64,000 nt of DNA from Bacteroidota bacterium (GCA_018267825.1 JAFDXR010000021.1:62001-126000), one strand, 5' to 3'; positions 8,914 to 19,521 are shown, numbered from the stretch's first letter. Notes: generated from the letters alone by a model not told the origin. Made by a program: numbers and translations.

Positions 8914-10662
8914 TCAATGATCGTTTTTTTTGGAGCCGGGCATCCGTATGTAAAACACATAGCCGTTTTTGCGATAGAGCTTTGTGAGCTGTGTATAGCC
9001 CTCGTCTATTTCTTTTTCGTAATTCACTTTGGTAGCGAAGCAGGCCGGTTTATCAATGTTTTCGCTGAGCATCCACTCCATCATGATCTTACTGAAAGAA
9101 CGGGTAACCGACTCCCCTATTTCCTCGATCTGCCTGGCCCGGCGGGCATGGAACGCGGCAAAATCAGCATTCTTTTTATAGTCGTTGTTTACCTGGCCAT
9201 AAAACAGGTAGGCATAACTTTTATAACCAATGGTTTCAATATAGAACCCCTGGCGGGCGCAGGCTTTATGAAACTCTATCGCCGCATGCTGTGAATACTG
9301 TTCGATTTTAGGTGTAATGAAACATATCAATAGGTAAACCGTAACGAGTGAGGTAATAAAAATACCATACACAAATTGCATTTTTTGTTTCAATACCTGC
9401 CGCAGACTGAAAAGAATCCCGGCTATGAAAAGCACGCCAATTAACCATTCCCAGCCTCCCCAATGAACATCTGCCTTAAGATTCTCAACGGCAAACACAT
9501 CATCGATAACACCCGGTTTCAATAAAATCGGTTTCAGATAATTGATGCAGCCCACCAACACAAAAGCAAGCCCCATAAGTACCGTCAATGTAATCATGCC
9601 TGCTTTGAGCCAGAGTTTCCACGCAAACTCACGGTTGTATAATTTTATGACAGCATAGGCTGCCAGGTAGGTCAGCGGGAAATAGCAAAGCGAAGAGTAA
9701 TGAACGATTTTTGTTTTTACAATGGAAAAAAGCAATAGCACAACCCAGAATAAACAAAGCATCCAGCGCTTGGTATGTTTCTGAAAAGGTGTATCCGTGG
9801 CCGAACGTTTATGAGCCAGGATCAGGAAAAGTGAAGATGGAAAACAACCTACCAGCAGGACAACAAAATGATACAGGAACGGGCCACCATGATCGCTGTC
9901 CTCGGTTTTGAAAAGCCGCACCTGGTAATCGATAAACTCACGGATAATGTGAGTATTTCCTTTCAGAGCCTCTGTCATAAACCAGCTGAAACCCACCACC
10001 AGGAAAGTCAGGGCAAATACCGCGACGAATTTAAGCGATGTCATTTTCCGGAAACGCGACAACAGAAAGAAAATGCCGACCGTAAGTCCCGTAATAAGAA
10101 CAGCCGCCGGACCTTTGGTAAGCAAAGCAAGCCCCAGGAAAACACCGGCCAGTGCAGCCGTGCGATACCCATGCGTTCCTGCCGGATTATTGGTGTGCCG
10201 GATCAGCTCATAAATGGAGAGAAAAATAAACAGGTTGAACCATGGATCAATAATGCCGCTTTTGAAATACAGGTGTGGCAACAACGTGCAGGCATACACA
10301 AAAGCCCAGATGAGACCGAAACGACGATCATTTAATTTTTTGCCGCAATGGTATAAAGCCAGCAGGGTTACAACCCCGCATAATGCATCGGGAAGACGGG
10401 CCGAAAACTCGCTGATACCAAACAGGTTCATGCATATAGCCTGCAACCATATAAAGAGCGGCGGTTTCTCCCAGAAAGGCTGGAAATACAGCTGAACCTC
10501 TGAATAATTATCGGTAACAACCATTTCGCGGGCACATTCCGCAAAATTGATTTCGTCCCAGTCAAATAAAGGAATGTTACCAATAAACGGAATAAATAAT
10601 AAAGCCGCAACAAGAGCAATGAATGTGTAAACTTTCGCGTCTGTATTTAACCACTTTACCAT
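8914..10662 (-). CDS. GT39/ArnT-like polytopic glycosyltransferase
   Basis: A 582-residue inner-membrane protein of the GT-C (PMT/ArnT) class, which transfers sugars from polyprenyl-phosphate donors. The N-terminal hydrophobic helix is followed by the acidic catalytic motif DWDEINFAECAREM in the first periplasmic loop and by FWEKPPLFIWLQA, both hallmarks of the ArnT group. About ten further hydrophobic segments run to residue 460, followed by a soluble C-terminal domain. The acceptor (lipid A, glycoprotein or cell-wall polymer) cannot be told from sequence. It is the last gene of a mazG-PAP2-GT39 unit, 5 bases after the PAP2 gene. A PAP2 phosphatase acting on polyprenyl pyrophosphate would suit the same pathway. 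Confidence 0.85.
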   Translation of the reverse strand: MVKWLNTDAKVYTFIALVAALLFIPFIGNIPLFDWDEINFAECAREMVVTDNYSEVQLYFQPFWEKPPLFIWLQAICMNLFGISEFSARLPDALCGVVTLLALYHCGKKLNDRRFGLIWAFVYACTLLPHLYFKSGIIDPWFNLFIFLSIYELIRHTNNPAGTHGYRTAALAGVFLGLALLTKGPAAVLITGLTVGIFFLLSRFRKMTSLKFVAVFALTFLVVGFSWFMTEALKGNTHIIREFIDYQVRLFKTEDSDHGGPFLYHFVVLLVGCFPSSLFLILAHKRSATDTPFQKHTKRWMLCLFWVVLLLFSIVKTKIVHYSSLCYFPLTYLAAYAVIKLYNREFAWKLWLKAGMITLTVLMGLAFVLVGCINYLKPILLKPGVIDDVFAVENLKADVHWGGWEWLIGVLFIAGILFSLRQVLKQKMQFVYGIFITSLVTVYLLICFITPKIEQYSQHAAIEFHKACARQGFYIETIGYKSYAYLFYGQVNNDYKKNADFAAFHARRARQIEEIGESVTRSFSKIMMEWMLSENIDKPACFATKVNYEKEIDEGYTQLTKLYRKNGYVFYIRMPGSKKNDH

Positions 10663-10667
10663 GGCAC

Positions 10668-11333
10668 TTACTTTATAAAATATGAAATCAGGGGCTTCTC
10701 CAGCTTAATCATGTGCGGCCTGTTGTACACCAGCAGGTACATGCAGGTTGCAAATCCGGCACCGATCATCGACCCTGCAAAAATATCGATCAGCCAGTGC
10801 TGGGAAAGATAGGTCCGGCTGAATGCCGCCAGGAATGCCGCTACAAAATAGAGGATCTTCAGGCCCTGGCGTTCGGTCATATACATCAGTGAAAAGAACA
10901 TGGCGAAAGCCGCTGTGGAGTGACCACTCGGAAAACTGTTGTGAATAAGCCTTTCTACCCCATCCACCAGCTTCAACTGTTCGTGCCGGAAATAGGTAAA
11001 CACGTAAAAAGGACGGTTTACATCATCGTAGAAACACCTTTTTAAAATAGTGGTGCATAACGATGCCGAGGCATAAGAATAAAATACCAGGAGACCTTTC
11101 CGGATATTAAACAGGAGGATCAATACCAAGGCCAGGGCGATCACAAATACACCATCGCCTACATAGGTCATGTATTTAAAAAATGTATCCACATAACGAT
11201 TCCCTACCAGGGAGTTTATGCGGATATGCAACTCGCTGCGATCGTTATTCAACAGGATATAAGCCACCACCACACATACAAGCAGGTATATAATCAGATA
11301 CGGGAGATTATGTCTGAGGAAAGTTCTGAGCAT
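10668..11333 (-). CDS. PAP2 family membrane phosphatase
   Basis: A 221-residue membrane phosphatase with about six transmembrane helices and the three-part PAP2 signature: KRCFYDDVNRP (KX6RP-like), FPSGHSTAAF (PSGH) and SRTYLSQHWLIDIFAG (SRX5HX3D). The catalytic histidines are all present. Likely substrates are undecaprenyl pyrophosphate, phosphatidylglycerol phosphate or lipid A phosphate. Its ATG overlaps the mazG stop (TAATG), implying translational coupling, and the GT39 gene follows after 5 bases. Co-transcription with a polyprenyl-phosphate-dependent glycosyltransferase favours a lipid carrier or LPS role, but that is inference. Confidence 0.88.
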   Translation of the reverse strand: MLRTFLRHNLPYLIIYLLVCVVVAYILLNNDRSELHIRINSLVGNRYVDTFFKYMTYVGDGVFVIALALVLILLFNIRKGLLVFYSYASASLCTTILKRCFYDDVNRPFYVFTYFRHEQLKLVDGVERLIHNSFPSGHSTAAFAMFFSLMYMTERQGLKILYFVAAFLAAFSRTYLSQHWLIDIFAGSMIGAGFATCMYLLVYNRPHMIKLEKPLISYFIK

Positions 11334-12097
11334 TAATGCGATTTGGCTTCGTTCCAGTATTTATCCATTTCTTCCAGAGAACAGTCGGCCAGCTGCTTGT
11401 TCTGCTCTTTTATTTTCTGCTCCATGTAATTGAAGCGGTATATAAATTTACGATTCGTTTTTTCAAGGGCATCTTCCGGATTTATGTTCAGGAAACGGGC
11501 GTAATTTATCAATGAAAACAATACATCACCAAATTCCTCTTCCAGTTTCTGCTGATCCTGTTTTTTCACTTCTGCATGGAACTCCTGCAGTTCTTCATTT
11601 ACTTTTTCCCAGACCTGCTCCGGTTTTTCCCAGTCAAATCCAACGGCCTGGGCTTTCTCCTGGATACGGTAAGCTTTTACAAGCGAAGGCATGGATGAAG
11701 GAACGCCCGATAAAGCTCCCTTATTCCCTTCCTTCTGCTTGATTTTCTCCCAGTTCCTGGTAACCTGCTCCGCATTTTCCACCTTTACATCGCCATATAT
11801 ATGGGGATGTCTGAAGATGAGCTTGTCACACAGGCTATTGATGACATCAGCAATATCAAAACGATTGGTTTCAGAGGCAATACGGGCATAAAAAACAATA
11901 TGCAGCAAAATATCGCCCAGTTCCTTTTTAAGTTCCGTGGTGTCATTTTTAATAATGGCATCCGACAATTCGTAGGTTTCTTCGATGGTGAGGTGACGCA
12001 AGCTCTCGATGGTTTGCTTTTTGTCCCATGGACATTGCTCCCGCAATTCATCCATAATTTTTAACAGACGGCCAAAGGCCTGGAGCTTATCTTGCAT
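11333..12097 (-). CDS. mazG: Nucleoside triphosphate pyrophosphohydrolase MazG
   Basis: Hydrolyses NTPs to NMP and pyrophosphate, a housecleaning activity. The 254-residue protein has the duplicated all-alpha MazG fold. The first domain carries CPWDKKQTIESLRHLTIEETYEL and the metal-binding ELGDILLHIVFYA pattern. The second carries EEFGDVLFSLINYAR. Both contain the EXXE...EXXD acidic sets, so both sites look intact. It is the first gene of a three-gene operon, with a TAnnTTTG box just upstream. A second, single-domain MazG-like protein is encoded at 55889. Confidence 0.92.
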   Translation of the reverse strand: MQDKLQAFGRLLKIMDELREQCPWDKKQTIESLRHLTIEETYELSDAIIKNDTTELKKELGDILLHIVFYARIASETNRFDIADVINSLCDKLIFRHPHIYGDVKVENAEQVTRNWEKIKQKEGNKGALSGVPSSMPSLVKAYRIQEKAQAVGFDWEKPEQVWEKVNEELQEFHAEVKKQDQQKLEEEFGDVLFSLINYARFLNINPEDALEKTNRKFIYRFNYMEQKIKEQNKQLADCSLEEMDKYWNEAKSH

Positions 12098-12112
12098 TCA
12101 AAAAAATTTGAA

Positions 12113-12120
12113 CAAATGTA
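12113..12120 (-). promoter_or_regulatory. -7 box for the mazG operon
   Basis: The minus strand reads TACATTTG, an exact TAnnTTTG match, 15 bases before the mazG ATG. The intergenic region is only about 44-60 bases and divergent. Confidence 0.5.
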
Positions 12121-12159
12121 CTAATTCTGTAGGGATAATATTTGTATTTTTACCGCTCG

Positions 12160-13290
12160 TTGAGAGCAAAATTACATATCTTTTTTCTCTGTTTTTCGGT
12201 TTTGGCGCTGGGTCAGAATAAGCTCACACGTTCGAAAAATTTCTACCTGAAGGTGAACCCCAATTATGGGTTTATTATGGAGCACCATTCCTATATGGCC
12301 CACCTGGTTACAGGTTATGTGCCGGGCGTTTCGGTCGATTTCATAAAGCCAACCTATGGCAACAAACTCTGGCAGCGCGAAAACAACATGCCCGATATAG
12401 GACTTACCTTTAATTTTATCAATTTCGGTAATCCGCGGCAACTCGGCTATTGTTATGCCCTGGCGCCTTTCATGGATATTCCGCTCAATAAAAAAATAAA
12501 AGCCAGCCGCGTTATCATGCGCCTGTGCTGGGGAGTATCTTACCTGAACAGGGATTTCAATATCGAAACCGACCCTAAGAATATAGCCATCGGAAGCCAC
12601 TGGAACACCTTTGTGCATTTCAAATGGTTCTGGGCACTGAATGTTTCCAAGCGACTGCGCCTGGAACCCGGCCTTTCTTTTTCGCATGCATCCAATGGCC
12701 GCGCACAGGTGCCAAACCTGGGACTGAATGTGATCTCTGCCAACCTTGGCATTACCTACAAATTTCTGCAGGAAGAAGAGAAAATGAAACCCCTGGACGA
12801 TTCGGCTTCTGTTTGGCCCTCAAAACATGAAATTCTTGTATGGGCAGCCGGCGGATTCAATGAAACCGGGTTCCCGGGAGGGCCAAAATATGCGGCTTAC
12901 ACGTTTGGCATAAACTACTATTACAACAAACGTAACACCCATAAATTCGGGGGCGGCGTAGATATATGTTACGAAACCCAGAATTATGTTCACCTCGAAA
13001 ACGCCGGTCATCCGGCCAAAAGCTGGATGGATATTGTAACCATCGGACCTAAGTTCTGCTATTCTTACAATGTAGGCCGAATCAGTTTTCCGGTAGAAAT
13101 GGGCGTATACGCCGTTTCCAAGCCCAAAGAAGATGGCCTGTTCTTTCACCGGATCGGGGTTCGTCATTATTGCAAAAATGGTCTTGTTATCAACTTCAGT
13201 TTAAAATCACATTGGGCCGTGGCCAGCCACTTCGAATATGGTTTAGGCTATCGCTTTTCTGTTAAAAAAAGAAAAATAAATGAGCAGTAG
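12160..13290 (+). CDS. PagL-like acyloxyacyl hydrolase (lipid A 3-O-deacylase family)
   Basis: Predicted outer-membrane beta-barrel lipid A deacylase. Following the signal peptide, alternating amphipathic strands fill the sequence. The family's catalytic His-x-Ser appears as HASNGR (H176, S178, N179), within a strand pattern like that of PagL. At 376 residues it is about twice the length of Pseudomonas PagL; the extra C-terminal 170 residues also look like barrel strands. No ATG occurs before residue 40. I use the TTG at 12160 because it gives a compact signal peptide (RAKLHIFFLCFSVLALG) and because an AATATTTG -7-like box sits at 12137-12144; a TTG at 12142 is the alternative. It overlaps the next gene by 11 bases. 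Confidence 0.75.
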   Translation: MRAKLHIFFLCFSVLALGQNKLTRSKNFYLKVNPNYGFIMEHHSYMAHLVTGYVPGVSVDFIKPTYGNKLWQRENNMPDIGLTFNFINFGNPRQLGYCYALAPFMDIPLNKKIKASRVIMRLCWGVSYLNRDFNIETDPKNIAIGSHWNTFVHFKWFWALNVSKRLRLEPGLSFSHASNGRAQVPNLGLNVISANLGITYKFLQEEEKMKPLDDSASVWPSKHEILVWAAGGFNETGFPGGPKYAAYTFGINYYYNKRNTHKFGGGVDICYETQNYVHLENAGHPAKSWMDIVTIGPKFCYSYNVGRISFPVEMGVYAVSKPKEDGLFFHRIGVRHYCKNGLVINFSLKSHWAVASHFEYGLGYRFSVKKRKINEQ

Positions 13291-14023
13291 AATACGCATA
13301 TTCAGCCTGTTTACGTTATTGGTTTTTACCTGGTCGTGCAAGAAGGAAAACTGGTGCGACTGTGTGAAATCAACCGGTAAAGACGAAACCACCACGCGCG
13401 ACGTGCAGGGCTTTACCTGTATTAATCTGGAAGATAAGATTGATATGTACATAAAACAGGGCCCGAATTTTGAAGTAAAGGTCCAGGCCGGCGAACACCT
13501 GCAAAAGCTGATTAAGACCGAACTGGATGGCGAAACCCTGAAAGTGGTGAATAACAACAAATGCAATTTTGTACGTGGCTATAAACATAAAATTACAGTG
13601 TACGTGACTGCACCCCGTTTTAAATTCATCGATCACAATGGTGTTGGTACCATCTGGACCGACGGCACAATTGTTCAGGACACTATTGGTTGTAAAACAC
13701 ACAGCTCCGGCGACATCCACCTCAATGTGAACAGTAAGGTTATGCTCTGCAGTACACACGGCAATGGTGATATATACCTGGCAGGGGTTACCGACAATTT
13801 ACAAAACGACTACACAGGCACTAATTTCCTGTATGCCAAAGACCTGAAGGTGAACAGCTTTATATACCTGCACAGTGTTTCATTAGGGCATGCCTATGTC
13901 AATGCACCACCAAGCGGAAACATGGATATACGCATCGAGCAATCCGGCAATGTATATTACACCGGCAGTCCGTCTGCTATCCAATTAACCCGCACCGGTA
14001 AAGGCCAACTCATTAAAGACTAA
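13280..14023 (+). CDS. GIN domain (DUF2807) lipoprotein
   Basis: A 247-residue lipoprotein: the hydrophobic N-terminus ends in the lipobox FTWSC (C20). The rest is a single head GIN domain (DUF2807), recognisable from repeated short beta-turn units such as HSSGDIHLNV, STHGNGDIYLAG and EQSGNVYYTG that build a right-handed beta solenoid. The family is widespread in Bacteroidota; its function is unknown, with adhesion suggested. It is translated from within the end of the PagL-like gene and is followed 2 bases later by the T9SS plug gene, so the three are probably co-expressed. CXC motifs (CDC at about 26-28) near the N-terminus could form disulfides. Confidence 0.8.
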   Translation: MSSRIRIFSLFTLLVFTWSCKKENWCDCVKSTGKDETTTRDVQGFTCINLEDKIDMYIKQGPNFEVKVQAGEHLQKLIKTELDGETLKVVNNNKCNFVRGYKHKITVYVTAPRFKFIDHNGVGTIWTDGTIVQDTIGCKTHSSGDIHLNVNSKVMLCSTHGNGDIYLAGVTDNLQNDYTGTNFLYAKDLKVNSFIYLHSVSLGHAYVNAPPSGNMDIRIEQSGNVYYTGSPSAIQLTRTGKGQLIKD

Positions 14024-14025
14024 AC

Positions 14026-15330
14026 ATGCGCAACCTGCCGAAAATTATTTCCGGGCTTATTTTCCTGTGTCTGCTTGCCTTCCGGGGAACAGCACAAGAT
14101 GATTATGCCAACGATAACCAGATGCGCTATGAAGACTGGAATTACAAGGCAAATATAAAAACGGTTCAGCTTCACGAAACATCCTGGGAGTTTGCACCCG
14201 CCACCATTGCCTTTGGCAGCGGCGAACAACTTGAACTAAGTTTCGATGACCTGGATGCCGACAAAAAATTCTACACCGTAAGTTTTGTGCATTGCGATGC
14301 CGAATGGCAACCTTCAAACCTGGTTCAGGCTGAATACATGAACGGTTTTTACGAAGCCAATTTTCAGAATTTCGATTTCTCTATTAATACGCTGCAACGT
14401 TATACGCATTACTCCATCCTGTTTCCGACGCAGAACATGCAATTCTCCAAATCGGGGAATTACATTGCCTATGTATACCAGGATAATGATAAGGACAAAC
14501 TCATTCTCACCAAGCGCTTCATGATTTACGACAATAAGATTACGGTGGTTGCCAGCGTGAGACAAGCTATAGGGAATGACGAACAATTTGCCAAACAACA
14601 CATCGATTTCAATCTACTGAACAGCGCGTATGAATTAACCAATCCTTTTACAGATCTCAAGGTTGTTATCACCCAAAACAACCGCTGGGATAATGCCGTA
14701 CGTAATATCAAACCGACCTTTGTAGAGCCAAGGCAACTCACCTACTCACTCGACGACAAATCGACCTTTAACGGGGGCAATGAATTCCGCTATTTTGATT
14801 GTCGCTCTGTAAGAACCTATACGGAACGAATCGGTAATATCTGGCGCGACAGTACACGCCAATATCACATCGACCTGAAAACAGACGATTCGCGCGCATT
14901 TAAAAACTATTTATTTTACAACGATCTCAATGGTGGTTACCTGATCAAGAACCAGGATATCAGCGGGAACCAGGATTTGGAGGCAGATTACGTATACGTC
15001 AATTTTTTTGTGCCCTTCGACAACCCTGTCAGTGAAGGTAATTTTTACATCCTGGGTAAGTTCACCGACTGGCGCACCAGTAAAGGGAATATGATGACTT
15101 ACAACTACAAACGCTTTGGCTATGAATGTACCCTATACATCAAACAGGGTTACTACAATTACACCTACGTGTATGTAAAAGACGGACAATCTGCCGGTGA
15201 TGAAACGCTCACCGAAGGCAACCATTGGGAAACAGAAAATGACTATGCCATTTATGTGTATCACCGCCAAAGGGGCACCTACTATGACCAGTTGGTGGCT
15301 ATTAAGCGCATGAATTCGTTGAAGAAGTAA
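14026..15330 (+). CDS. Type IX secretion system plug protein (DUF5103)
   Basis: A 434-residue periplasmic protein with a signal peptide (1-23). It matches from memory the DUF5103 family, renamed T9SS plug after the Flavobacterium johnsoniae protein that closes the periplasmic face of the SprA translocon. N-terminal beta-sandwich strands (VQLHETSWEFAPATIAFGSG...LELSFDDLDAD) and the motif FVHCDAEWQPSNL are typical. A C-terminal domain has FYILGKFTDWRTSKGNMMTYN and GYYNYTYVYV, an early-set/CBM48-like fold. It ends the operon with the PagL-like enzyme and GIN lipoprotein. The translocon gene itself is not in this window. Confidence 0.82.
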   Translation: MRNLPKIISGLIFLCLLAFRGTAQDDYANDNQMRYEDWNYKANIKTVQLHETSWEFAPATIAFGSGEQLELSFDDLDADKKFYTVSFVHCDAEWQPSNLVQAEYMNGFYEANFQNFDFSINTLQRYTHYSILFPTQNMQFSKSGNYIAYVYQDNDKDKLILTKRFMIYDNKITVVASVRQAIGNDEQFAKQHIDFNLLNSAYELTNPFTDLKVVITQNNRWDNAVRNIKPTFVEPRQLTYSLDDKSTFNGGNEFRYFDCRSVRTYTERIGNIWRDSTRQYHIDLKTDDSRAFKNYLFYNDLNGGYLIKNQDISGNQDLEADYVYVNFFVPFDNPVSEGNFYILGKFTDWRTSKGNMMTYNYKRFGYECTLYIKQGYYNYTYVYVKDGQSAGDETLTEGNHWETENDYAIYVYHRQRGTYYDQLVAIKRMNSLKK

Positions 15331-15336
15331 AAGGTT

Positions 15337-16686
15337 TTACTCTTCCTCTCCTCTCACTGCTTTTTCATAATCCGGCGCTTTCAATAAACTGCGGTCGCAG
15401 TCGGCTTTACTTGTTTTTCCAAACGCATTGAAATAGGCACGCATGGTCATACTGTCGTAATGAATGATATTGTAATGGAATTGAATGGTCTGAAACATGT
15501 TCAGTGCGATGAACACTGCGATAAGCCCTTTGAGTAATCCGGCCCGGAGATTGCGCTGAAAAACGTTTGAAGAAAGAAATGCTGCCAATGGGAACGCCAG
15601 CATCGGGTAAAGATCTATCATGGCACGCTGCCCAAAAGAACCGCCGTACCACCAGCACCACCAGCTGCTGATTACCAGAATATAAACAACAAGAATTGTA
15701 ACAACGGCCGGAAAGATAGCCCGCTGCTGTTTGTATAGAGCCCTCATGCCAAGCAAAGCAAACAGCATAACCGGAGTATAAATAAGCCAGCCCTTACGGA
15801 AACCCAGCATACTTTCGAGGATATGCGGATGCGCAAAATAAAAACGTTCATTAATGTATGAATTAAACAAATAATGTCCGGTGATCATTTTCCAGTACAG
15901 AAATTGCGGAATCCATATCGCTATTGTAATGCAGGCTATCAACAGCAGCTGTTTCCATTGTTTTGCCAACAATCCTATCCTACTGACCAAAGCCTTCCGG
16001 GAATCAACGCCATATAATAACGGAAATAAAACAAACAACAGGTTCACTGGCCGGATAAGAGTTAGAAGACCCAATACCAACCCAATCACAAAACTATATT
16101 TCCAATGAACCCGATTGTGCCAGCGCAGGGATGCATAGATGAATATACTGAACAGGGCAACATCATACTCATGGCTCATGGCTGCTTCTCTGGTAGAATA
16201 ACAAAGCAGATTGGTGGCAAAATATATAACTACCAGCGTGAGTGCTGTCACGCGTTCCGAATAAAACATCAGCAGCGACTTACGCAGGTACCACAGCCCG
16301 ATAAGCAGGTATACCAGGCCTGAAACGAGGATCCAGAAATGATATATCTCGGAGTAGCCGTTGGCCTCGTAGCCCATTGGACCAGCCAGTGCATTAGCCA
16401 CAAAGAAAAATGGCGCATATAAAATAGCCATTCCCATGCTTGTTTTGATCACCCATTTACCATCGGGGGTCTTAATGGGTTGGTAGGAATAATACCCGGG
16501 AGAATTCTCGTCTTTGATAAAAGACATCCCCACATCATGCTTAATGAATGTGGCAGGCAGATAACTGTAATAACAGACCACATCCCACTTAATGATATTT
16601 TGCGAACGCCAGCGCCCCAGGTTATTTTGCACACCCGTTACAAACAGTGCAATGGCAATAATGACCAACAGTGACGGATATGTCAA
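15337..16686 (-). CDS. Polytopic membrane protein, GT-C glycosyltransferase-like
   Basis: A 449-residue protein with about ten hydrophobic helices. A periplasmic loop contains TREAAMSHEYDVALFSIFIY, a pattern I associate with uncharacterised GT-C (mannosyltransferase-like) proteins of Bacteroidota. A canonical acidic D-E motif in loop 1 is not obvious, so catalytic activity is uncertain. The start is a TTG at 16686, 21 bases after the uvrA stop; no ATG is available near the first helix. It probably reads through from uvrA. Another GT-C protein is at 8914. Confidence 0.6.
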   Translation of the reverse strand: MTYPSLLVIIAIALFVTGVQNNLGRWRSQNIIKWDVVCYYSYLPATFIKHDVGMSFIKDENSPGYYSYQPIKTPDGKWVIKTSMGMAILYAPFFFVANALAGPMGYEANGYSEIYHFWILVSGLVYLLIGLWYLRKSLLMFYSERVTALTLVVIYFATNLLCYSTREAAMSHEYDVALFSIFIYASLRWHNRVHWKYSFVIGLVLGLLTLIRPVNLLFVLFPLLYGVDSRKALVSRIGLLAKQWKQLLLIACITIAIWIPQFLYWKMITGHYLFNSYINERFYFAHPHILESMLGFRKGWLIYTPVMLFALLGMRALYKQQRAIFPAVVTILVVYILVISSWWCWWYGGSFGQRAMIDLYPMLAFPLAAFLSSNVFQRNLRAGLLKGLIAVFIALNMFQTIQFHYNIIHYDSMTMRAYFNAFGKTSKADCDRSLLKAPDYEKAVRGEEE

Positions 16687-16707
16687 TAAGCGCTTGATGC
16701 GTTTCGG

Positions 16708-19521
16708 CTACAGTTTATCTTTCAGGTATTTGCCGGTATAACTACGTTTGTTGGTTACAAGCTCTTCCGGACGGCCTTCAAACACAACTTCTCCGCCATG
16801 CTCACCACCTTCCGGTCCCATATCTATGATCCAGTCGGCACACTTAATGACGTCAAGATTATGTTCGATCACAATAAGTGAATGTCCTTTTTTCAACAAG
16901 GCTTCAAACGATTTAAGCAGTTTGGCCACATCATGAAAATGTAAACCCGTTGTAGGCTCATCAAAAATAAAAAGAGTTGCCGAGTCACTGTTGCCACCAA
17001 TCAGGAATGTAGCCAGCTTAATGCGCTGGGCTTCGCCTCCACTGAGCGTGCTGGATGATTGGCCGAGGTGTACATAACCAAGACCCACGTCCTGCAGAGG
17101 TTTCAGCTTCTCAATGATTTTCCGGCAGGTTTTATTATCCGGATCTTTTTCAAAGAAATCAACGGCATCATCTACGGTCATTTCCAGTACATCCGAAATG
17201 GTTTTTCCTTTATAGTTTATTTCAAGCGTTTCTGCTTTAAAGCGTTTCCCCTGGCAGGCTTCGCATACCAGTTCAATATCAGCCATAAACTGCATGGCCA
17301 CCGTAATCATTCCTTCGCCTTCGCATACTTCGCAGCGACCGCCATCGACATTAAATGAAAAGTGCGATGGCTTATACCCGCGAACCTTTGCCAGTTGCTG
17401 ATCTGCAAAGAGGTTCCTGATTTCATCGTAGGCCTTTGTATAAGTTACCGGGTTACTGCGCGACGATTTCCCGATCGGGTTCTGATCCACATATTCAACC
17501 TGCTTCACCTGTTTCAGGCTTCCACTAATCACATCACTCTTTACGGTATCAAAATACCCCTCAATATGCTTACGAAGATTTGGCCAGAGTACTTTCTTTA
17601 CAAGGGTTGATTTACCGGAGCCGCTGACACCGGTTACGCAACACAACACGTTTAACGGAAATTTCACCGTTACATCTTTCAGGTTATTATCGGTAGCATG
17701 TTTTACTTCCACAAACTCTTTCCATTTGCGGCGGTTAAAAGGTACTTCTATCTCCAGTTTCCCGGTCAGGTATTTGGCGGTGTAGCTTTTTGTATCCTTC
17801 AGCAAATCCTTATGATTTCCCTGGAATACAAGGTTTCCGCCTCCACTACCGGCCTCCGGGCCAATGTCAATAAGTTCATCGGCAGAGCGCATAATTTCTT
17901 CGTCGTGTTCCACCACAATAACGGTGTTGCCCTGTTGCTGCAGGCTGCGAAGCACCTGTATGAGCCGCTCCGTATCGCGCGGATGAAGTCCAATGCTTGG
18001 TTCATCGAGAATATACATACTTCCCACGAGGCTGCTTCCGAGGGAGGTGGCCAGGTTGATACGCTGGCTCTCGCCACCGCTCAGGGTATTGGCCACACGA
18101 TTCAAGGTGAGGTAACTCAAACCCACATCGCACAGAAAGCGGATGCGGTTCGATATTTCAACAAGCAGACGTTTGCCAATGGATAAATCATGCTCATCGA
18201 GATTCAAATTCTTGAAAAATGCCTGCAACTCATCAATTGGCATCAGTACCAGGTCTGAAATGCCTTTACCGGCTATTTTCACATACCCTGCGTCTTTGCG
18301 GAGGCGTGTGCCATGGCAATCAGGACAGGTTGTTTTGCCGCGGTAGCGCGCCAGCATCACACGGTATTGAATTTTATAGCTTTCTTTTTCAAGCATTCTG
18401 AAAAACGCCGTAATGCCTTCAAAATGATCATTGCCGTTCCAGAGCAAATCGTACTGTGCTTTGGTGAGTTGTGAAATGGGTTTATGAACCGGGAAATTGA
18501 ACTTATGAGCATGCTTCAGTAACTGGTCTTTATACCAGCTCATGGTCGCACCATTCCAGCAGGCCACAGCATTGTCGTATACCGAAACGCTTTTGTTAGG
18601 AATAACCAGGTCGGGATCAATGCCAATAATGCTTCCAAATCCTTCGCAGGTTTTACAGGCTCCGATCGGATTATTGAAACTGAAAAAATTGAGATCAGGC
18701 TCTTCAAAGCTGATGCCGTCGGCTTCAAACAAATTGGAAAAGTGATGCTCTTTATATTTTTTATTATCCTGGTCAATAAATATATAACACTCGCCATTGC
18801 CCTCGTAGAAGGCAGTTTGAGCACTATCGGCCACGCGGTTCGGGAGATCTTCATCCGCAGGATCAACCACAATACGGTCAACAAGCAGAAAAATACCGTC
18901 GGCATTTTTCAGTTTTTTGGCATCGAAATCTGTGATGCGTACAACTTCTTTATCTACAAGAATCCTTGTAAATCCTTGCTGATTGAGCAGTTCCAGGTGT
19001 TTAGCCACATTTCGGTCTTTGGGCACAATGAGTTTGGCAAGCACCAGTATTTTACTTTCTGCCGGAAGGCCCTTCACAAAATCAACCACATCCGTAATCG
19101 TATGGCGTTTCACCTGCTTGCCGCTGATAGGGCTGTATGTCTTACCGATACGGGCATACAGGAGTTTCAGGTAATCGTATATTTCGGTGATCGTGCCTAC
19201 TGTGGAACGCGGGTTACGCGAAATAACTTTTTGTTCGATGGCAATAGCCGGAGAAATTCCCTTGATGTAATCGACCTGCGGCTTTTCGAGCCGGCCGAGA
19301 AACTGACGGGCATAAGCCGAAAGGCTTTCCACATAACGCCTCTGCCCTTCGGCATAAAGCGTATCGAAGGCCAGCGATGATTTGCCGGAGCCCGAAAGCC
19401 CGGTGATCACCACCAGTTTATTGCGCGGAATGGCCACATCCACACCTTTCAGGTTGTGTGTGCGGGCACCTTTTATAATAATGTTGTGTTTGGTATCGAG
19501 GTTATCTATTGACTTGTTCAA
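16708..19521 (-). CDS. uvrA: Excinuclease ABC subunit A
   Basis: DNA damage-recognition ATPase of nucleotide excision repair that acts with UvrB. It is 937 residues with two ABC modules. The first Walker A, GLSGSGKS, is at 41-48 and the signature is LSGGESQR; the second module has [10 protein letters not shown] and LSGGEAQR. Zinc-finger cysteines appear as [17 protein letters not shown] and CEVCEGEG...CEACQG. The start is a TTG at 19521, giving the usual short N-terminal extension before [14 protein letters not shown]; no ATG is available upstream. A TACATTTA box at 19541-19548 (minus strand) could be its -7 element. Confidence 0.96.
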   Translation of the reverse strand: MNKSIDNLDTKHNIIIKGARTHNLKGVDVAIPRNKLVVITGLSGSGKSSLAFDTLYAEGQRRYVESLSAYARQFLGRLEKPQVDYIKGISPAIAIEQKVISRNPRSTVGTITEIYDYLKLLYARIGKTYSPISGKQVKRHTITDVVDFVKGLPAESKILVLAKLIVPKDRNVAKHLELLNQQGFTRILVDKEVVRITDFDAKKLKNADGIFLLVDRIVVDPADEDLPNRVADSAQTAFYEGNGECYIFIDQDNKKYKEHHFSNLFEADGISFEEPDLNFFSFNNPIGACKTCEGFGSIIGIDPDLVIPNKSVSVYDNAVACWNGATMSWYKDQLLKHAHKFNFPVHKPISQLTKAQYDLLWNGNDHFEGITAFFRMLEKESYKIQYRVMLARYRGKTTCPDCHGTRLRKDAGYVKIAGKGISDLVLMPIDELQAFFKNLNLDEHDLSIGKRLLVEISNRIRFLCDVGLSYLTLNRVANTLSGGESQRINLATSLGSSLVGSMYILDEPSIGLHPRDTERLIQVLRSLQQQGNTVIVVEHDEEIMRSADELIDIGPEAGSGGGNLVFQGNHKDLLKDTKSYTAKYLTGKLEIEVPFNRRKWKEFVEVKHATDNNLKDVTVKFPLNVLCCVTGVSGSGKSTLVKKVLWPNLRKHIEGYFDTVKSDVISGSLKQVKQVEYVDQNPIGKSSRSNPVTYTKAYDEIRNLFADQQLAKVRGYKPSHFSFNVDGGRCEVCEGEGMITVAMQFMADIELVCEACQGKRFKAETLEINYKGKTISDVLEMTVDDAVDFFEKDPDNKTCRKIIEKLKPLQDVGLGYVHLGQSSSTLSGGEAQRIKLATFLIGGNSDSATLFIFDEPTTGLHFHDVAKLLKSFEALLKKGHSLIVIEHNLDVIKCADWIIDMGPEGGEHGGEVVFEGRPEELVTNKRSYTGKYLKDKL

